From NCBI GenBank assembly GCA_964494205.1, contig CAZBRD010000008.1, forward strand, positions 124,001 to 188,000: a stretch of 64,000 nucleotides of DNA. The letters are read 5' to 3'. Shown here piece after piece: positions 42,453 through 52,700 of the stretch (the stretch's first letter is position 1; the number at the start of each line of letters is the position of its first letter). Origin of the DNA: JBBTCX01 sp964494205 (GTDB lineage: Bacteria; Planctomycetota; Phycisphaerae; UBA1845). The translations under genes and the position numbers were made by a program. Under the pieces are notes generated by a model that saw only the letters and a program-made list of their open reading frames with translations, did not search any database and was not told the DNA's origin.

Positions 42453-43622
42453 CTAATTGCCTGTGAAGCGAATTTGAAACGCGCGAACGTCGAACAGGTC
42501 CACGTTCCCGTTTCGGTGTAAGTCAGATGCGAGGCACTCCAATCCAACGGGACCAGGGGGGCCCGTCATGCAACCTTGCATTAGGAAGTGGTCGAGGAGG
42601 TCGATGTCCCCATCGTCGTCAAGATCGGGATCGACCGGATACAGGAGAAAACCGCGAGCAAATGCTGAGTCGTCTCTTAGTTTAGCGCGCCCTACAATCA
42701 TGCCTTCATCATTTACATCTTCAGCCCAGAGAAGATCAAGTTCTTGTCCAGTTGGAATCAAATCGGATAATTCGCTTCGAACCCCATTCAACCACACAAT
42801 CGCTTTGGAGTTCGACAATCCAATTGCTGTCCCTCCGACTACAACTCCGTTGTTGTTTAGTGCTAATGGCACACCAGGATACTCGGCCGGCGATGGAAGA
42901 GGAGTCACGCTGCCATCCTCCCAGATGCCCGGCATTTCCTCAAAAGTCCCTGCTACGCTCCCATTATCGTTAATCGCATAGGCAAGACCGGGGCCAATGT
43001 CGAGCATTGCGCCAGCATGCCACAAGAACGCGCGATACTCCAGCGGCTGCGCATGGGCACGGGAATAACCCACGACCGTTCCGGTGTTGTTTATCGCAAG
43101 TGGTATTGTTTCTTGCCAACCATCTGGAGGAAGGTAACCAATACTCGAAAACTCTCCGTCATCCCAAAAGAACCCAAGAAGTCCGCCCCAGATGCCCGCT
43201 ACTTGCATTGTGTCATTGATCGCGAGCGCCCCTTCGCAGCAAAAATCAAGCGAGTCTAACCATTCAATATTCGTTCCGTTCCAGATGAATCCACGCACTC
43301 CTGTAGATCCAACAACATGTCCGGTTTCGTTCATGCCTGCTGCCACGGGTGAGATCGATCCTAGATTCAAGACACTCTCATACTCCCCGTTTCTCCAAAT
43401 AAACGCACGCCGCTCCACCCCGATAGGTGACCCGAATTGATCGTAGATTGTTCGATGTGAGTTTCCCGCAACTTGTTGGCCGTCGTTAATCCCTACGGCG
43501 TTACTCTCTTCGTGGCCAACCAGCGGGCTAATTTCCGTAAGTACGTACTGCGCGCTCACTTGCACTCCATTCCACACGAGGAATAGCACTGACACGCGGA
43601 CGAGAGTATTTCGAGTGGTCAA
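42453..43622 (-). CDS. exported HAF-repeat protein with dockerin-like tail
   Basis: The TTG start at 43622 is chosen because a perfect GGAGG lies six bases upstream and gives a good signal peptide (LTTRNTLVRVSVLFLVWNGV, cleavage near VSAQ). The 389-residue product has about seven HAF repeats, such as RAFIWRNGEYES and RAFLWHAGAMLDIG with AINDNGSVAG and ALNNNGVVVGG, which build a propeller. Its C-terminus has two dockerin-like calcium loops: DPDLDDDGDIDLLDHFL and SDLHRNGNVDLFDVRAF. It is secreted and likely retained at the surface. No catalytic function is known for the family. Confidence 0.88.
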   Translation of the reverse strand: MTTRNTLVRVSVLFLVWNGVQVSAQYVLTEISPLVGHEESNAVGINDGQQVAGNSHRTIYDQFGSPIGVERRAFIWRNGEYESVLNLGSISPVAAGMNETGHVVGSTGVRGFIWNGTNIEWLDSLDFCCEGALAINDTMQVAGIWGGLLGFFWDDGEFSSIGYLPPDGWQETIPLAINNTGTVVGYSRAHAQPLEYRAFLWHAGAMLDIGPGLAYAINDNGSVAGTFEEMPGIWEDGSVTPLPSPAEYPGVPLALNNNGVVVGGTAIGLSNSKAIVWLNGVRSELSDLIPTGQELDLLWAEDVNDEGMIVGRAKLRDDSAFARGFLLYPVDPDLDDDGDIDLLDHFLMQGCMTGPPGPVGLECLASDLHRNGNVDLFDVRAFQIRFTGN

Positions 43623-43628
43623 TTCACA

Positions 43629-43633
43629 CCTCC
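43629..43633 (-). promoter_or_regulatory. GGAGG ribosome binding site deciding a TTG start
   Basis: On the minus strand GGAGG, six bases upstream of TTG at 43622, defines the start of the HAF-repeat gene. Confidence 0.85.
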
Positions 43634-43794
43634 ATGGCCGCCGAGAGACAACGCACATAAACCCAGAAATTGATGCGGCAACTTCTCTTCGCTCTATTTT
43701 ACTTCAGCCGCGTTCAGGCTAGAAATTGATCAATTGTGATCCCAAAGGTTCCACAAAGCGTGACGCGACGTAGAGTTGAATGAAACCGCGTTTT

Positions 43795-44631
43795 TCAGCG
43801 TGACGCGAACCATTCGCCACTGAATACTTCCACCGCAGGACCGGTTTTGTAAACGTGGTCGTCGCCGCCCCATTCGATCAGCAAGTCCCCACCCGGAAGT
43901 GTGATGGTCATTCGCCGCTGTGTTTTTTCGTTCACCACACACGCAACCCCCACCGCGCACGCGCCGGTCCCACAGGCCTGCGTCATTCCACTGCCGCGCT
44001 CCCACGTGCGCATCGTCACGTGTTCGCGCGAATCGACACGCACAATGTGCAGGTTAATCCGCTCAGGGAACTCCCGTGCGTATTCGAACTTTGGCCCAAT
44101 GTTCGCCAGATCAAACTTGGTCACGTCATCCACGAAAACCACTGCGTGTGGGTTACCCATCGATACGCAGGTGATGCGATACTCGCAGCCATCCACGCGA
44201 AACGGCTGATTCACAATCCTCTCGCCGGGCAGCGTCGATGGGAGCGCCTTCGGGTCCAGCGATGGTTTCCCCATATCGATACGAACGCTTCGCACGCGTC
44301 CATCAGCCAGATCGCACTCCGCCAGCTTGATGCCAGTATCGGTTTCAATGCGGACATTCGGCCCTTGTGTAAGGCCATGCTCGATCGCGTATTTGGCGAC
44401 GCAGCGAATGCCGTTGCCGCACATACGCCCGCGCGAGCCATCGGCGTTGTACATCTCCATGCGCACGTCGGCAGAGCTTGATGGAGCAATCAAAATCAGC
44501 CCATCGCTGCCGATGCCGGTGAAACGATTTGACACGGCGATGGAAACTTGTGCGGGGTTATTCACGCGCTCTTCGAACGCGTTGACGTAGACGTAGTCGT
44601 TACCGAGGCCATGCATCTTGGTGAATCGCAT
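43795..44631 (-). CDS. dapF: diaminopimelate epimerase
   Basis: The start at 44631 gives the normal N-terminus MRFTKMHGLGNDYVYVNAFE; a longer frame adds an unrelated leader. The two catalytic cysteines are in RMCGNGIRC and QACGTGACAV. The enzyme converts LL- to meso-diaminopimelate for lysine and peptidoglycan synthesis. The product has 278 residues, the usual length. It lies 120 bases downstream of the citrate synthase-like gene on the same strand. The finding agrees with a peptidoglycan-containing planctomycete. Confidence 0.95.
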   Translation of the reverse strand: MRFTKMHGLGNDYVYVNAFEERVNNPAQVSIAVSNRFTGIGSDGLILIAPSSSADVRMEMYNADGSRGRMCGNGIRCVAKYAIEHGLTQGPNVRIETDTGIKLAECDLADGRVRSVRIDMGKPSLDPKALPSTLPGERIVNQPFRVDGCEYRITCVSMGNPHAVVFVDDVTKFDLANIGPKFEYAREFPERINLHIVRVDSREHVTMRTWERGSGMTQACGTGACAVGVACVVNEKTQRRMTITLPGGDLLIEWGGDDHVYKTGPAVEVFSGEWFASR

Positions 44632-44751
44632 GCCGGTAATTGTAATCTCTGGATTGACGGTTTTCGAGAATGAAGCAAATTGCTTGCGGCGAGTTCGTCG
44701 CCAGAGCAAGGAACGTCTCGGGGTTCACTTTGATAAGTCTGTGCAGATGCG

Positions 44752-45876
44752 CTATGGCCGCTCCGCCAGCGAAGGCACCGGCCGCTCCCTCGGCCCCTTA
44801 TAAATGCTCAACGGGCGATAGAGGCGGTTGTTCGAAATCTGCTCGATGTAGTGCGCGCTCCAGCCGGTGATGCGGCTGCAGACGAAAAGCGGCGTGTAGA
44901 GATCAAGCGGAAGATCGAGCAGGTAGTAGGTCAACCCGCACGGGAAGTCGACGTTGGGGTAGATCGGCTTGTCCTTGGTCACCATCGGAGTCTTGATCGC
45001 GTCGTAAACGGCTACCAGGTCCTGCCGACCTTTGAGCGAGGCCAGCTTGCGCATTTCCTGCTCAAGAATTTGTGCGCGGTGATCGCCATTCTTGTACACG
45101 CGATGACCGAAGCCCATGATCTTTTCTTTCTTCGCCAGCGCTATGCGCACAAAATCGCCTGCCTCCTGCGGCGACTTGAACCGCAGGATGAACTCCATGG
45201 CGGCTTCGTTCGCCCCGCCGTGCAGCGGACCCTTGAGAGCTCCGATCGCGCCGACAATCGCCGAGACCATATCTGATTCGGTCGATGTGATGACGCGTGC
45301 GGTGAACGTGCTGGCGTTGAAGTCGTGCTCGGCGTAAAGAATGAGCGTCAGATCGAGCAAGCGCACCGAGGTCGGATCGGGTGTCGCGCCGTGGCACATG
45401 TAAAGTATTTGAGCAGCATGCGACAATCCCTTCTTGGCCGCTATCGGCGATTGCCCCTGGAGGAATCGGAACCGAGTCGCGAGCACATCCGACGTCACCG
45501 CGATCAACCATGTCGCCCGCCTGCGAAGATCGGCCACGGAAGAGCCTTTGACTGGATCGAAGTGGCCGGCCATCGAGACGCCGCTCCGCAACACATCCAT
45601 CATGGGTGCATTCTTGGGAATGGCGCGAATGGCTTCGACCACGCCGGGGGCCAAACCGTGAAACGAATCAAGCGCTTCACAAAATGACTTCAATTGCGAT
45701 TCATTGGGCAGCACGCCGTGGATCAACAGGTAGGCAATTTCCTCGAAGCGCACCTTCTCAGCCGCCTGATGGATGGGATAGCCGCGATACCAGAGCACGC
45801 CCTGCTCCACGCAGCAGATTTCCGTCTCGCCGGCGACCACGCCTTCCAGACCCGGTTTGAATTGTTCCGCACTCAT
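44752..45876 (-). CDS. prpC: citrate / 2-methylcitrate synthase
   Basis: The 374-residue product belongs to the short citrate synthase family. It has LHGGANEAAMEFILRF with the catalytic His, MGFGHRVYKNGDHRA with the oxaloacetate-binding His, and RPLSIYKGP near the end. It begins 28 bases after the methylisocitrate lyase gene on the same strand, which favours 2-methylcitrate synthase (prpC) over a dedicated citrate synthase, though many members do both. In the methylcitrate cycle it joins propionyl-CoA to oxaloacetate. A 2-methylcitrate dehydratase gene is not visible here. Confidence 0.9.
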   Translation of the reverse strand: MSAEQFKPGLEGVVAGETEICCVEQGVLWYRGYPIHQAAEKVRFEEIAYLLIHGVLPNESQLKSFCEALDSFHGLAPGVVEAIRAIPKNAPMMDVLRSGVSMAGHFDPVKGSSVADLRRRATWLIAVTSDVLATRFRFLQGQSPIAAKKGLSHAAQILYMCHGATPDPTSVRLLDLTLILYAEHDFNASTFTARVITSTESDMVSAIVGAIGALKGPLHGGANEAAMEFILRFKSPQEAGDFVRIALAKKEKIMGFGHRVYKNGDHRAQILEQEMRKLASLKGRQDLVAVYDAIKTPMVTKDKPIYPNVDFPCGLTYYLLDLPLDLYTPLFVCSRITGWSAHYIEQISNNRLYRPLSIYKGPRERPVPSLAERP

Positions 45877-45904
45877 GATTCGTTCCGTGATAGTTTTGTT
45901 GTGC

Positions 45905-46759
45905 CTACGCCGGTGCTTTCATATCGTAGCCAATGAGATCATACAGGTCCTTGCGCGTCTGCATCTTTTCAAGAATCGGCTGCTGCGTTCTGCTTTTTTT
46001 CAGCGAACGAAGCGCGTCTTCACAGGCCTTCATCGCGATTCGCTGCAAGGTTACCGGAAAAATAACGAGGTCGTAACCCATCGCAGAAAACTCTTCGACC
46101 GTCAGATACGGCGTCTTGCCGAACTCGGTCATGTTGGCCAGCAGAATCGTATCGACATCCTTCGCGAAGCGCTCAATTTCAGACTTGTCCTGAAGCGCCT
46201 CTGGGAAGATGCCGTCCGCGCCGGCCTTCAAATACATGTGTGCCCGCTTGACGGCCTCATCGTATCCCACCACACCGCGAGCGTCCGTCCGCGCGATCAG
46301 CAGAAAATCCCTGCTGGTCTTTGCAGCCGCAGCAGCTGCAATCTTCTCGCACATTTCGTTGGCGGGCACCAGCTTCTTGTCGTCCAAATGGCCGCACCGT
46401 TTGGGAAACTCCTGATCCTCCAAATGGATGCCGCTAACACCCACCGATTCCAGAACTCGAACGGTCCGCGCCGCGTTGTCCGAACCACCGTATCCGGTAT
46501 CTGCGTCGGCGATGATGGGAAGCGTCGTGACATTCGCGATGTGGGCCGCGTGATCGCGCGCTTCGGTCAAGCTCATCAGCCCTACGTCGGGCACGCCGCC
46601 GACCGAGTTGGCCAGCACAGCCCCCGACAAGTACATCGCGTCGAACCCTTCGCGCTCAATCAGTCGCCCGCTTAGCGCGTTGAACGCGCCGGGCAGCATG
46701 ACCGTTCCTTGCGAGATCAACTTTCGAAGCTGTGCTGATCGTTCAGCCGAGGATCGCAT
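45905..46759 (-). CDS. prpB: methylisocitrate lyase
   Basis: The start at 46759 (284 residues) follows AAGGAAT and yields the standard N-terminus; the longer frame is spurious. Family hallmarks are MLPGAFNALSGRLIEREGFD, DADTGYGG (metal site), LEDQEFPKRCGHLDDKKL with the catalytic Cys, and RTDARGVVGYDEA. It splits 2-methylisocitrate into pyruvate and succinate. The KRCGH loop and the neighbouring synthase favour PrpB over other isocitrate-lyase superfamily members. It probably forms an operon with the downstream prpC. Confidence 0.93.
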   Translation of the reverse strand: MRSSAERSAQLRKLISQGTVMLPGAFNALSGRLIEREGFDAMYLSGAVLANSVGGVPDVGLMSLTEARDHAAHIANVTTLPIIADADTGYGGSDNAARTVRVLESVGVSGIHLEDQEFPKRCGHLDDKKLVPANEMCEKIAAAAAAKTSRDFLLIARTDARGVVGYDEAVKRAHMYLKAGADGIFPEALQDKSEIERFAKDVDTILLANMTEFGKTPYLTVEEFSAMGYDLVIFPVTLQRIAMKACEDALRSLKKSRTQQPILEKMQTRKDLYDLIGYDMKAPA

Positions 46760-46923
46760 AGTTATTCCTTCAGTGAATGACCACTGGCCATTCATTCCAT
46801 TGGCAAGGTCATTACGTTGACCGTATGTTCCACAAAAACCGCCAAGGGGCAAGGGATGTTGTCGATGGGGCGTACCTTCAGCCAAACGAAATAACGGATC
46901 AAGCGTACTGACGTCCTAAGGAT

Positions 46924-46929
46924 GGAGGA
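46924..46929 (+). promoter_or_regulatory. strong ribosome binding site without a normal start codon in frame
   Basis: GGAGGA is followed, at usual spacing, by ATA at 46936 in the reading frame of the gene annotated at 47014. The ATG at 46931 gives only two codons. See the corresponding finding. Confidence 0.5.
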
Positions 46930-47013
46930 AATGCTATAGTCTCGCGCTTTCGAAACACGATCACGGCGATACTTGTCCACCCGCGACTTCCGCTGATAGC
47001 GGCTTCGCTCGGG

Positions 47014-48741
47014 ATGATGTTTTCGCTTCCCACACTGCAGACGGGTTGGTTCGCGGATGACTATTGGCATCGATTCATCCTGCTCGATCCGCCGGCTCCG
47101 GAGTTCGTCAAGGAAATCATGCCGCAACACAACAAGCTCGATCTCTTTCGCTTCTTCGACGGCAACGTCGAGCGGAACAAGAAAGTAATCGACATCGGCT
47201 TCGCCCCATGGTGGACCTCGCCCAACGCTAAAGGCGCGTTCTTCCGACCGCTGTCATCGCTCACGCACTTGATTGATCATCAACTGTGGCCTCATCTTTC
47301 ATGGCCAATGCACGCGCAGAGCATCCTCTGGTACGGCTTGCTGATCGTGGCGGCAGCCATTCTTTACAGAAGTATCATGGGGTTTGGATTCGCGGCAGGT
47401 GTAGCTACGATTCTCTATGCTATCGATGACGCCCACGGACCGCCGATCGCGTTCCTCGCAAATCGCAATGCACTCCTGGCCGCCGTCTTCGGCACGTTCG
47501 CGCTCATCGCTTACGTCAGATCGGTGAGAGAGCGATCGCAATCCTTCGGCGCATTCGCGTGCGTGCTCTTCATCGCCAGTCTGCTCTCCGGTGAAGCGGG
47601 AGTGGCGACTCTTGCTTACATGGCTTCGCATGTCTTGTTTCTCGATCAACGACCGTGGCGACAGCGAATTATGGGATGCCTTCCTTTCGGCGTCATTCTG
47701 CTGGCGTGGCGGGCGTACTGGAGCTACGCGGGCTATGGCGTGTCCGACATCAGCGTGTACATCGACCCGCTGCACGATCCCGCACTTTTCCTGATCGAGC
47801 TGGCGCATCGAATCCCCATTTTCATTTTTGGACAAGGTTCGGGCGTTCCGCCCGATCTCGCTTTGATGCTGGGGCCGCGAGGTAATTTCATTCTTTGGTT
47901 GTGCGCTTTGGCATTTGTCTTCGTTGTAGTGTGCCTCTTGTGGATGTTGCTTCGGCGCGATCGTCATGCACGGTTCTGGGGATTGGGAATGGTGCTCGCG
48001 ATTGTGCCGGTGAGCGCAACATTCCCATCAGATCGCTTGTTGTTATTCATCGGAATCGGGGCGTTTGGTCTCATCGGTTGTGCTGTTTCGCGCGGCATCG
48101 ATTGGTTGAAAGAGCCGGTGCTTGCTCCTCGATGGCAACGAAGGATCGTCTACGTTTCGCTCGTCGCGATCGTGCTCGTTCACGGCGTCATCGCACCGAT
48201 TGCCTATCCCATTCGCGTGAGCAAGTGGTTCGGCCCGGGGGCCATTTTCGCGCCGTTTCAGATCAACACGAAGTTTGATCAATCAGTTACCGAACGAACG
48301 GTCGTCGTGCTGAACACGCCGCTTGCGTTGCTCGTTGGCGGACTCCCATTACGCAATGCCGTCGACGGTCAACCCGTTCCGCGGCGCGTTCGACTGCTTT
48401 CGCCGAGCGATGCCGACGTGGAGCTTTTTCGTGCGGATGAACGTACGATCGTTGTCCGCCCCGATCCGTCATACATGACGCAGCCGTTTGATTGTCTCTT
48501 TCGATCTCCACATTCGTCTCTTCGTCTGGGTGATACGATCGAGCTCTCCGACATGACAATCAATGTCACCAAGGTGGACGACGACAGCCACCCAACAGAA
48601 GTCAGTTTTAGGTTCGCTGTTTCGCTCGATGATCCATCGCTGTTGTGGCTGATGTGGAATGGTAAGGAATACATCGAAACAACGCCGCCCGCGATCGGCG
48701 AGACGAGATTGATTTCCATGCGACTGTTCAGTTCTTCGTGA
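47014..48741 (+). CDS. polytopic membrane protein, GT-C-like
   Basis: The product has about 10 membrane segments and a soluble C-terminal domain of roughly 150 residues. The motif GWFADDYWHRFILLDPP after the first hydrophobic stretch resembles the acidic first loop of GT-C glycosyltransferases, but I cannot name a family with certainty. The frame is open back to 46912 and encodes a hydrophobic start (LPLIAASLGMMFSLPTL) that the ATG at 47014 would cut. The true start may be a non-standard codon at 46936, just after GGAGGA. It is divergent from prpB. Confidence 0.7.
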   Translation: MMFSLPTLQTGWFADDYWHRFILLDPPAPEFVKEIMPQHNKLDLFRFFDGNVERNKKVIDIGFAPWWTSPNAKGAFFRPLSSLTHLIDHQLWPHLSWPMHAQSILWYGLLIVAAAILYRSIMGFGFAAGVATILYAIDDAHGPPIAFLANRNALLAAVFGTFALIAYVRSVRERSQSFGAFACVLFIASLLSGEAGVATLAYMASHVLFLDQRPWRQRIMGCLPFGVILLAWRAYWSYAGYGVSDISVYIDPLHDPALFLIELAHRIPIFIFGQGSGVPPDLALMLGPRGNFILWLCALAFVFVVVCLLWMLLRRDRHARFWGLGMVLAIVPVSATFPSDRLLLFIGIGAFGLIGCAVSRGIDWLKEPVLAPRWQRRIVYVSLVAIVLVHGVIAPIAYPIRVSKWFGPGAIFAPFQINTKFDQSVTERTVVVLNTPLALLVGGLPLRNAVDGQPVPRRVRLLSPSDADVELFRADERTIVVRPDPSYMTQPFDCLFRSPHSSLRLGDTIELSDMTINVTKVDDDSHPTEVSFRFAVSLDDPSLLWLMWNGKEYIETTPPAIGETRLISMRLFSSS

Positions 48742-48800
48742 ATTCCAAATCGGCGATGGCGAATCATTTGTGCAATTTGCGTTATTGTCGCGCACTCAGA

Positions 48801-48831
48801 CCCCCCTTTATCCCCCCTTAGCAAGGGGGGA
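48801..48831 (-). repeat. palindromic C/G-run dispersed repeat, copy 3
   Basis: CCCCCCTTAGCAAGGGGGG with a preceding CCCCCCTTTAT is the inverse orientation of the copies at 5788 and 16160. It lies between convergent genes. Confidence 0.85.
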
Positions 48832-48938
48832 ATGAGCAGAGGGATCGCCACACAAAATCGAAAATGCTCTATGATTCTGGCATGCAATCTCTAAGGCATG
48901 CGTGTCCATCGCATGAAAACTGCACCGACGAAATAAGA

Positions 48939-48977
48939 ACTTCTCATGCCCGCCAGCGACGGCGAACATGAGAAGTT
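48939..48977. repeat. 11-bp inverted repeat between convergent genes
   Basis: AACTTCTCATG at 48939-48949 pairs with CATGAGAAGTT at 48967-48977 around a 17-base loop. It sits 36 bases past the end of the lipoprotein gene and could stop transcription from either side; there is no long T-run. Confidence 0.6.
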
Positions 48978-49012
48978 GTAATTGCAACGACCTCTTGAAA
49001 GCCCGATGGCGT

Positions 49013-49543
49013 TTACTCTTTGGTCAACTCCGTCGTTGAAGCAAAGTTCTGTCCATCGGCGGTAACCACGTTGTATTCAGCCGTGAGGCGATCCGGATCC
49101 AACTGACCGGTGTAGGTCAGTAGCGGCACCGCGCCCATACCGACATTGCGGAAGACGCCAAGCATGGCTCCGTCAGCCGCAACAAGTACATCATACGTTC
49201 CGAACATGGTCGACTCGCCGTGCAGCTGTGCACCGTTTGCATCGAAGTTGCCCGTCATCTCGTGCGCGGGAGGATCGCCCAGCCCCAGATAATTGCCGTC
49301 GAAATCGAGAATGAGCGTGGCTGTCCCCGCCTCTTCGTCGATGACCACCTCGATGCGCGCATCGCCCGACGCGCCGGCTGCCTCGTTCTCCCACGTGCCG
49401 GAATAAACGCCTTCATAACTCTTGGCGTCGAAGCCCCCAGACGGCGCTAGAAGATTTCCACAGCCACAAAGTGGAAAGCTCAGTGCCATCGCAGAGACAA
49501 CCGCCGCTCCACGAAGATAATTCGAGGGTAAAGAAATTCGCAT
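49013..49543 (-). CDS. predicted lipoprotein of unknown function
   Basis: The 176-residue product has a lipoprotein signal with lipobox PLCGC (cleavage before the second cysteine) after a hydrophobic stretch. The mature part is beta-rich, with a lipocalin- or META-like rhythm (EGVYSGTWENEAAG, TATLILDFDGNYLG, HEMTGNFDANGAQLHGE), but no family is recognised with confidence. It is surrounded by large exported-protein genes and may be an outer-membrane lipoprotein. Confidence 0.78.
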   Translation of the reverse strand: MRISLPSNYLRGAAVVSAMALSFPLCGCGNLLAPSGGFDAKSYEGVYSGTWENEAAGASGDARIEVVIDEEAGTATLILDFDGNYLGLGDPPAHEMTGNFDANGAQLHGESTMFGTYDVLVAADGAMLGVFRNVGMGAVPLLTYTGQLDPDRLTAEYNVVTADGQNFASTTELTKE

Positions 49544-49749
49544 GCCTTGTTTTTCCTTCCTGACTCACTGTCTTAGTAAATAGACGCCACCGACCGTCAT
49601 CGTTACCACAAACGGTCGGCTGAACTTGCAGAAGGAATGTAGCGGCGGTGCGCTAATCGTTCAACAACGAACCAATGAAGTGCTCATCACCGCCAAACTG
49701 CGGTTTCACAGTGCCACCCGGTGCGCAACATGCGCTTGGAGAGCGAGCG

Positions 49750-52700
49750 TCACCCGCCAAACGCATTTTGGAAGTCCGCAAAGTTACGGATGTCCACGTC
49801 GCCGTCGTTGCCGATGTCGAAGATGGCTGTGCAGGTTTGAGGGGTCAGTCCCAACGCCATCGGATTCGGCGGAATTCCGGGAGCGGCATAACAAGCGACA
49901 AAAGCTGAGTAGTCGAATCCGTTGATAGCTCCATCACCGTTCACATCTCCGGACATATTGCTGATCGTGAGAACACCGGCTGAGCTTGTGGTGTTACCGT
50001 ACGCGTTGGTGACAAGCACTGAATAATTACCGGCATTGCCTTGCCCTACCGGGTTAATAGACAACACAGCCTCGTTTGCGCCGGTCACCGTTCCGCCATT
50101 AATCATCGGGCTGCCGTTATACAACCACTGATATTGAAATTGCGGCGTGCCGGTGACGCCGACAGTCATCGCCATCGACTGCCCTGGAATGCGCGTTTGA
50201 TTCGGTGGCGCCTGGATGACGGTTGGTTGTGCTGACGGTGCTATGACCGAGAAGTGCTGTGCACCGGCGGCAAGTCTCGTCGCGCCGGCGATATGGGCCA
50301 CCCGGAATGGAGTCCCTATGAAGAAGTTTGAACCCACACCAGTCGAGATTCCCAGCCCGCCGTGGTAATTGCCTCCGCTGACCCACACGGTTCCATCCGA
50401 ACGCAAGTAGGCGCTGCAAGACCACGACCCGGCGGCTTCTACGACATTGGTGAGGCCTGGAATCTGAGTCGGCACCAACGTGTTCGCGATCACAGTGAAC
50501 GCAGCGGCACCCCAACCCCAAACCGTGCCGTCCAGGCGAACCGCCAGCGTGTGATAGCCGTTTCCATGGACGGAACGAACGTTGTCTATGCCGATGACCG
50601 GGACAGGACTTGCGCGATAGATCATCGTACCGTCACCCAACTCGCCGGAATTGTTGCGACCCCAGGCGAGCAGGGTGCCGTCGGAACGAAGCACGACTGA
50701 GTGCAAGTTCGACGCCAATCCATCCACCGCGTTGTTGATGCCTGGAACCTGTTGAAATACCTGGGTCCACCCGCCGAAGTTCCCCAAGCCGAGCTGTCCC
50801 TCTGAATTGTTTCCGCAGGTCCAAACCGTTCCATCCGATTTGATGACCATGCTGTGATATCCGCCGACTGACACGCTCGTCGCACAATCCAGACTGGGAA
50901 TCTGTACCGCAACAGCTTGCGCGGCCTCTGACGGCAGACCAAGCTGGCCATAGAAATCGGATCCCCATGCATAAACTTTTCCATCCGCTTTGACAGCCAG
51001 GTTCGAGCTTCCACCGGCTGAGACGCGGACTATGTCGGTGAGCCCAATCACTTGCACGGGGAAAGGACTCGACACAACGGAGTTGTTGCCCAGTTCGCCG
51101 GAGCCGTTATGGCCCCATGACCAAACGGTGCCGTCAGACTTGAGAGCGACGGTGTGCCACGTGCCCGGAGAGATAGCGGTGAATTGGTTCACGTCGACGA
51201 TTGGATTCGGCAGCGTGGTATCGGGAAGAAACGCACCTTGTCCCGTCGCACCAAATGTGTTCCTGCCCCACGAAATACCGGCGTTACCCCCGCCCAGTTG
51301 ATCGAAGACATGCACGCGAACCGGATTGCTCGTGACGTTCTGAGAATTGTCGCACGAGTGAACCCGCACATCGTAATAACCGACATCCAACTCCATCAAT
51401 GGGTTGATCGATAGAGTATTCGTGTGTACGCCAGAAAAACGTGCATCGTTAACCAGCGGAATGGTGTCTTTTCGCCATTGATAACGAACGAGTGAGCCAT
51501 TGGCCGCAGCGCTGATGGTCAGAGGCTCTCCGACTCGCGCACTCTTGCAATTGGCGGGCTGAGTCGCAATCGACAGCGCGGGCTGCGGGTATTGGCCAAA
51601 CAGGGGCGATACGTTGCGAACTGTGCTCCAGAAGTCCAATTCGTGTTGCGGGTAGCGGGCCCGCCAGGCGTTGATGAATTCCAACGGAGTGATGACCTGG
51701 TCGACTCGCGCTATTTGGAAAATTTCGTCAACGCCCAACCACATCGCGTCCATCGTGCAGTCGCAATCCCGCGATCCATCCATGTTGCAGTCAGCCAGAC
51801 CGCAGTCCGGAATTAGGTCGCCGTTGCAATCGGCCAGGCCTTCACCCGCGTGATCGTCTATGTTGCCGTTCGGATCCTCGATATCTTGTAGCAATGCCGT
51901 GATATAACCCTGTACGATATCTGCCTCGGGGTGAACCGCGTTGTCCTGGCAACACGTTTGAAGACTCTCGACGGCGTATCGTCCGTCACCAATGCTCAGA
52001 GGTGTATAGCCGTAGTCGGCTGTCCAGGCGCGCATCACGGCACCTGCCATCCAATCGGGAAATCCCTCGTTCCACGCGTCGTGATCAGTCTCCGGGCACC
52101 AGGCGCAGTGGCCTCCGGATTCAAAAAGGTCGCAGTCGCCTGTTCCGCAGGGCACGTCCTCGTCATCACAGAACCCGTTGCAATAGTCCGGGGAAACGTT
52201 CTGGGCGTAGTTTTCGAGATAGTGATGGCCGTATTCGTGGATGATGGTCCCTTCATTCCATGTCTCATTCGGGCCGATGTGAATCTCTTCGAAGACGGGA
52301 TTGTACCATGCGCCGTTGTCATCTTCGGGCCATTGCGCCTCGACATGCTCAACCGCAATACCGTCATGGATTTGGATAAAACGAAAGGCCTTGGTCAGCG
52401 CGCCATGAATGTGCAGCGCAGCCTGTTCATCAGCGACCGGCGAGATGATGCCGAAATCAATGAAGTTCCCTTCAAAGTCCTCAAAAATAAGTTCTTCCTC
52501 AGTATCCCAGCTATAGTCTTCTTCCAAAAACGTATCCGCCTGAACTTGCGCGACACCGGTGTCCGTCTCGAAATAGAGATAGATGTCGGGATCATCGCCG
52601 CCGTCATCCCAGTTAAAGGTGATATCAAAACAACCATTGATTTCGGTGAGTCCCGCGTACATTTCTTCGTCAAACCCGGGCGAGTCGCAGTCCATGATCT

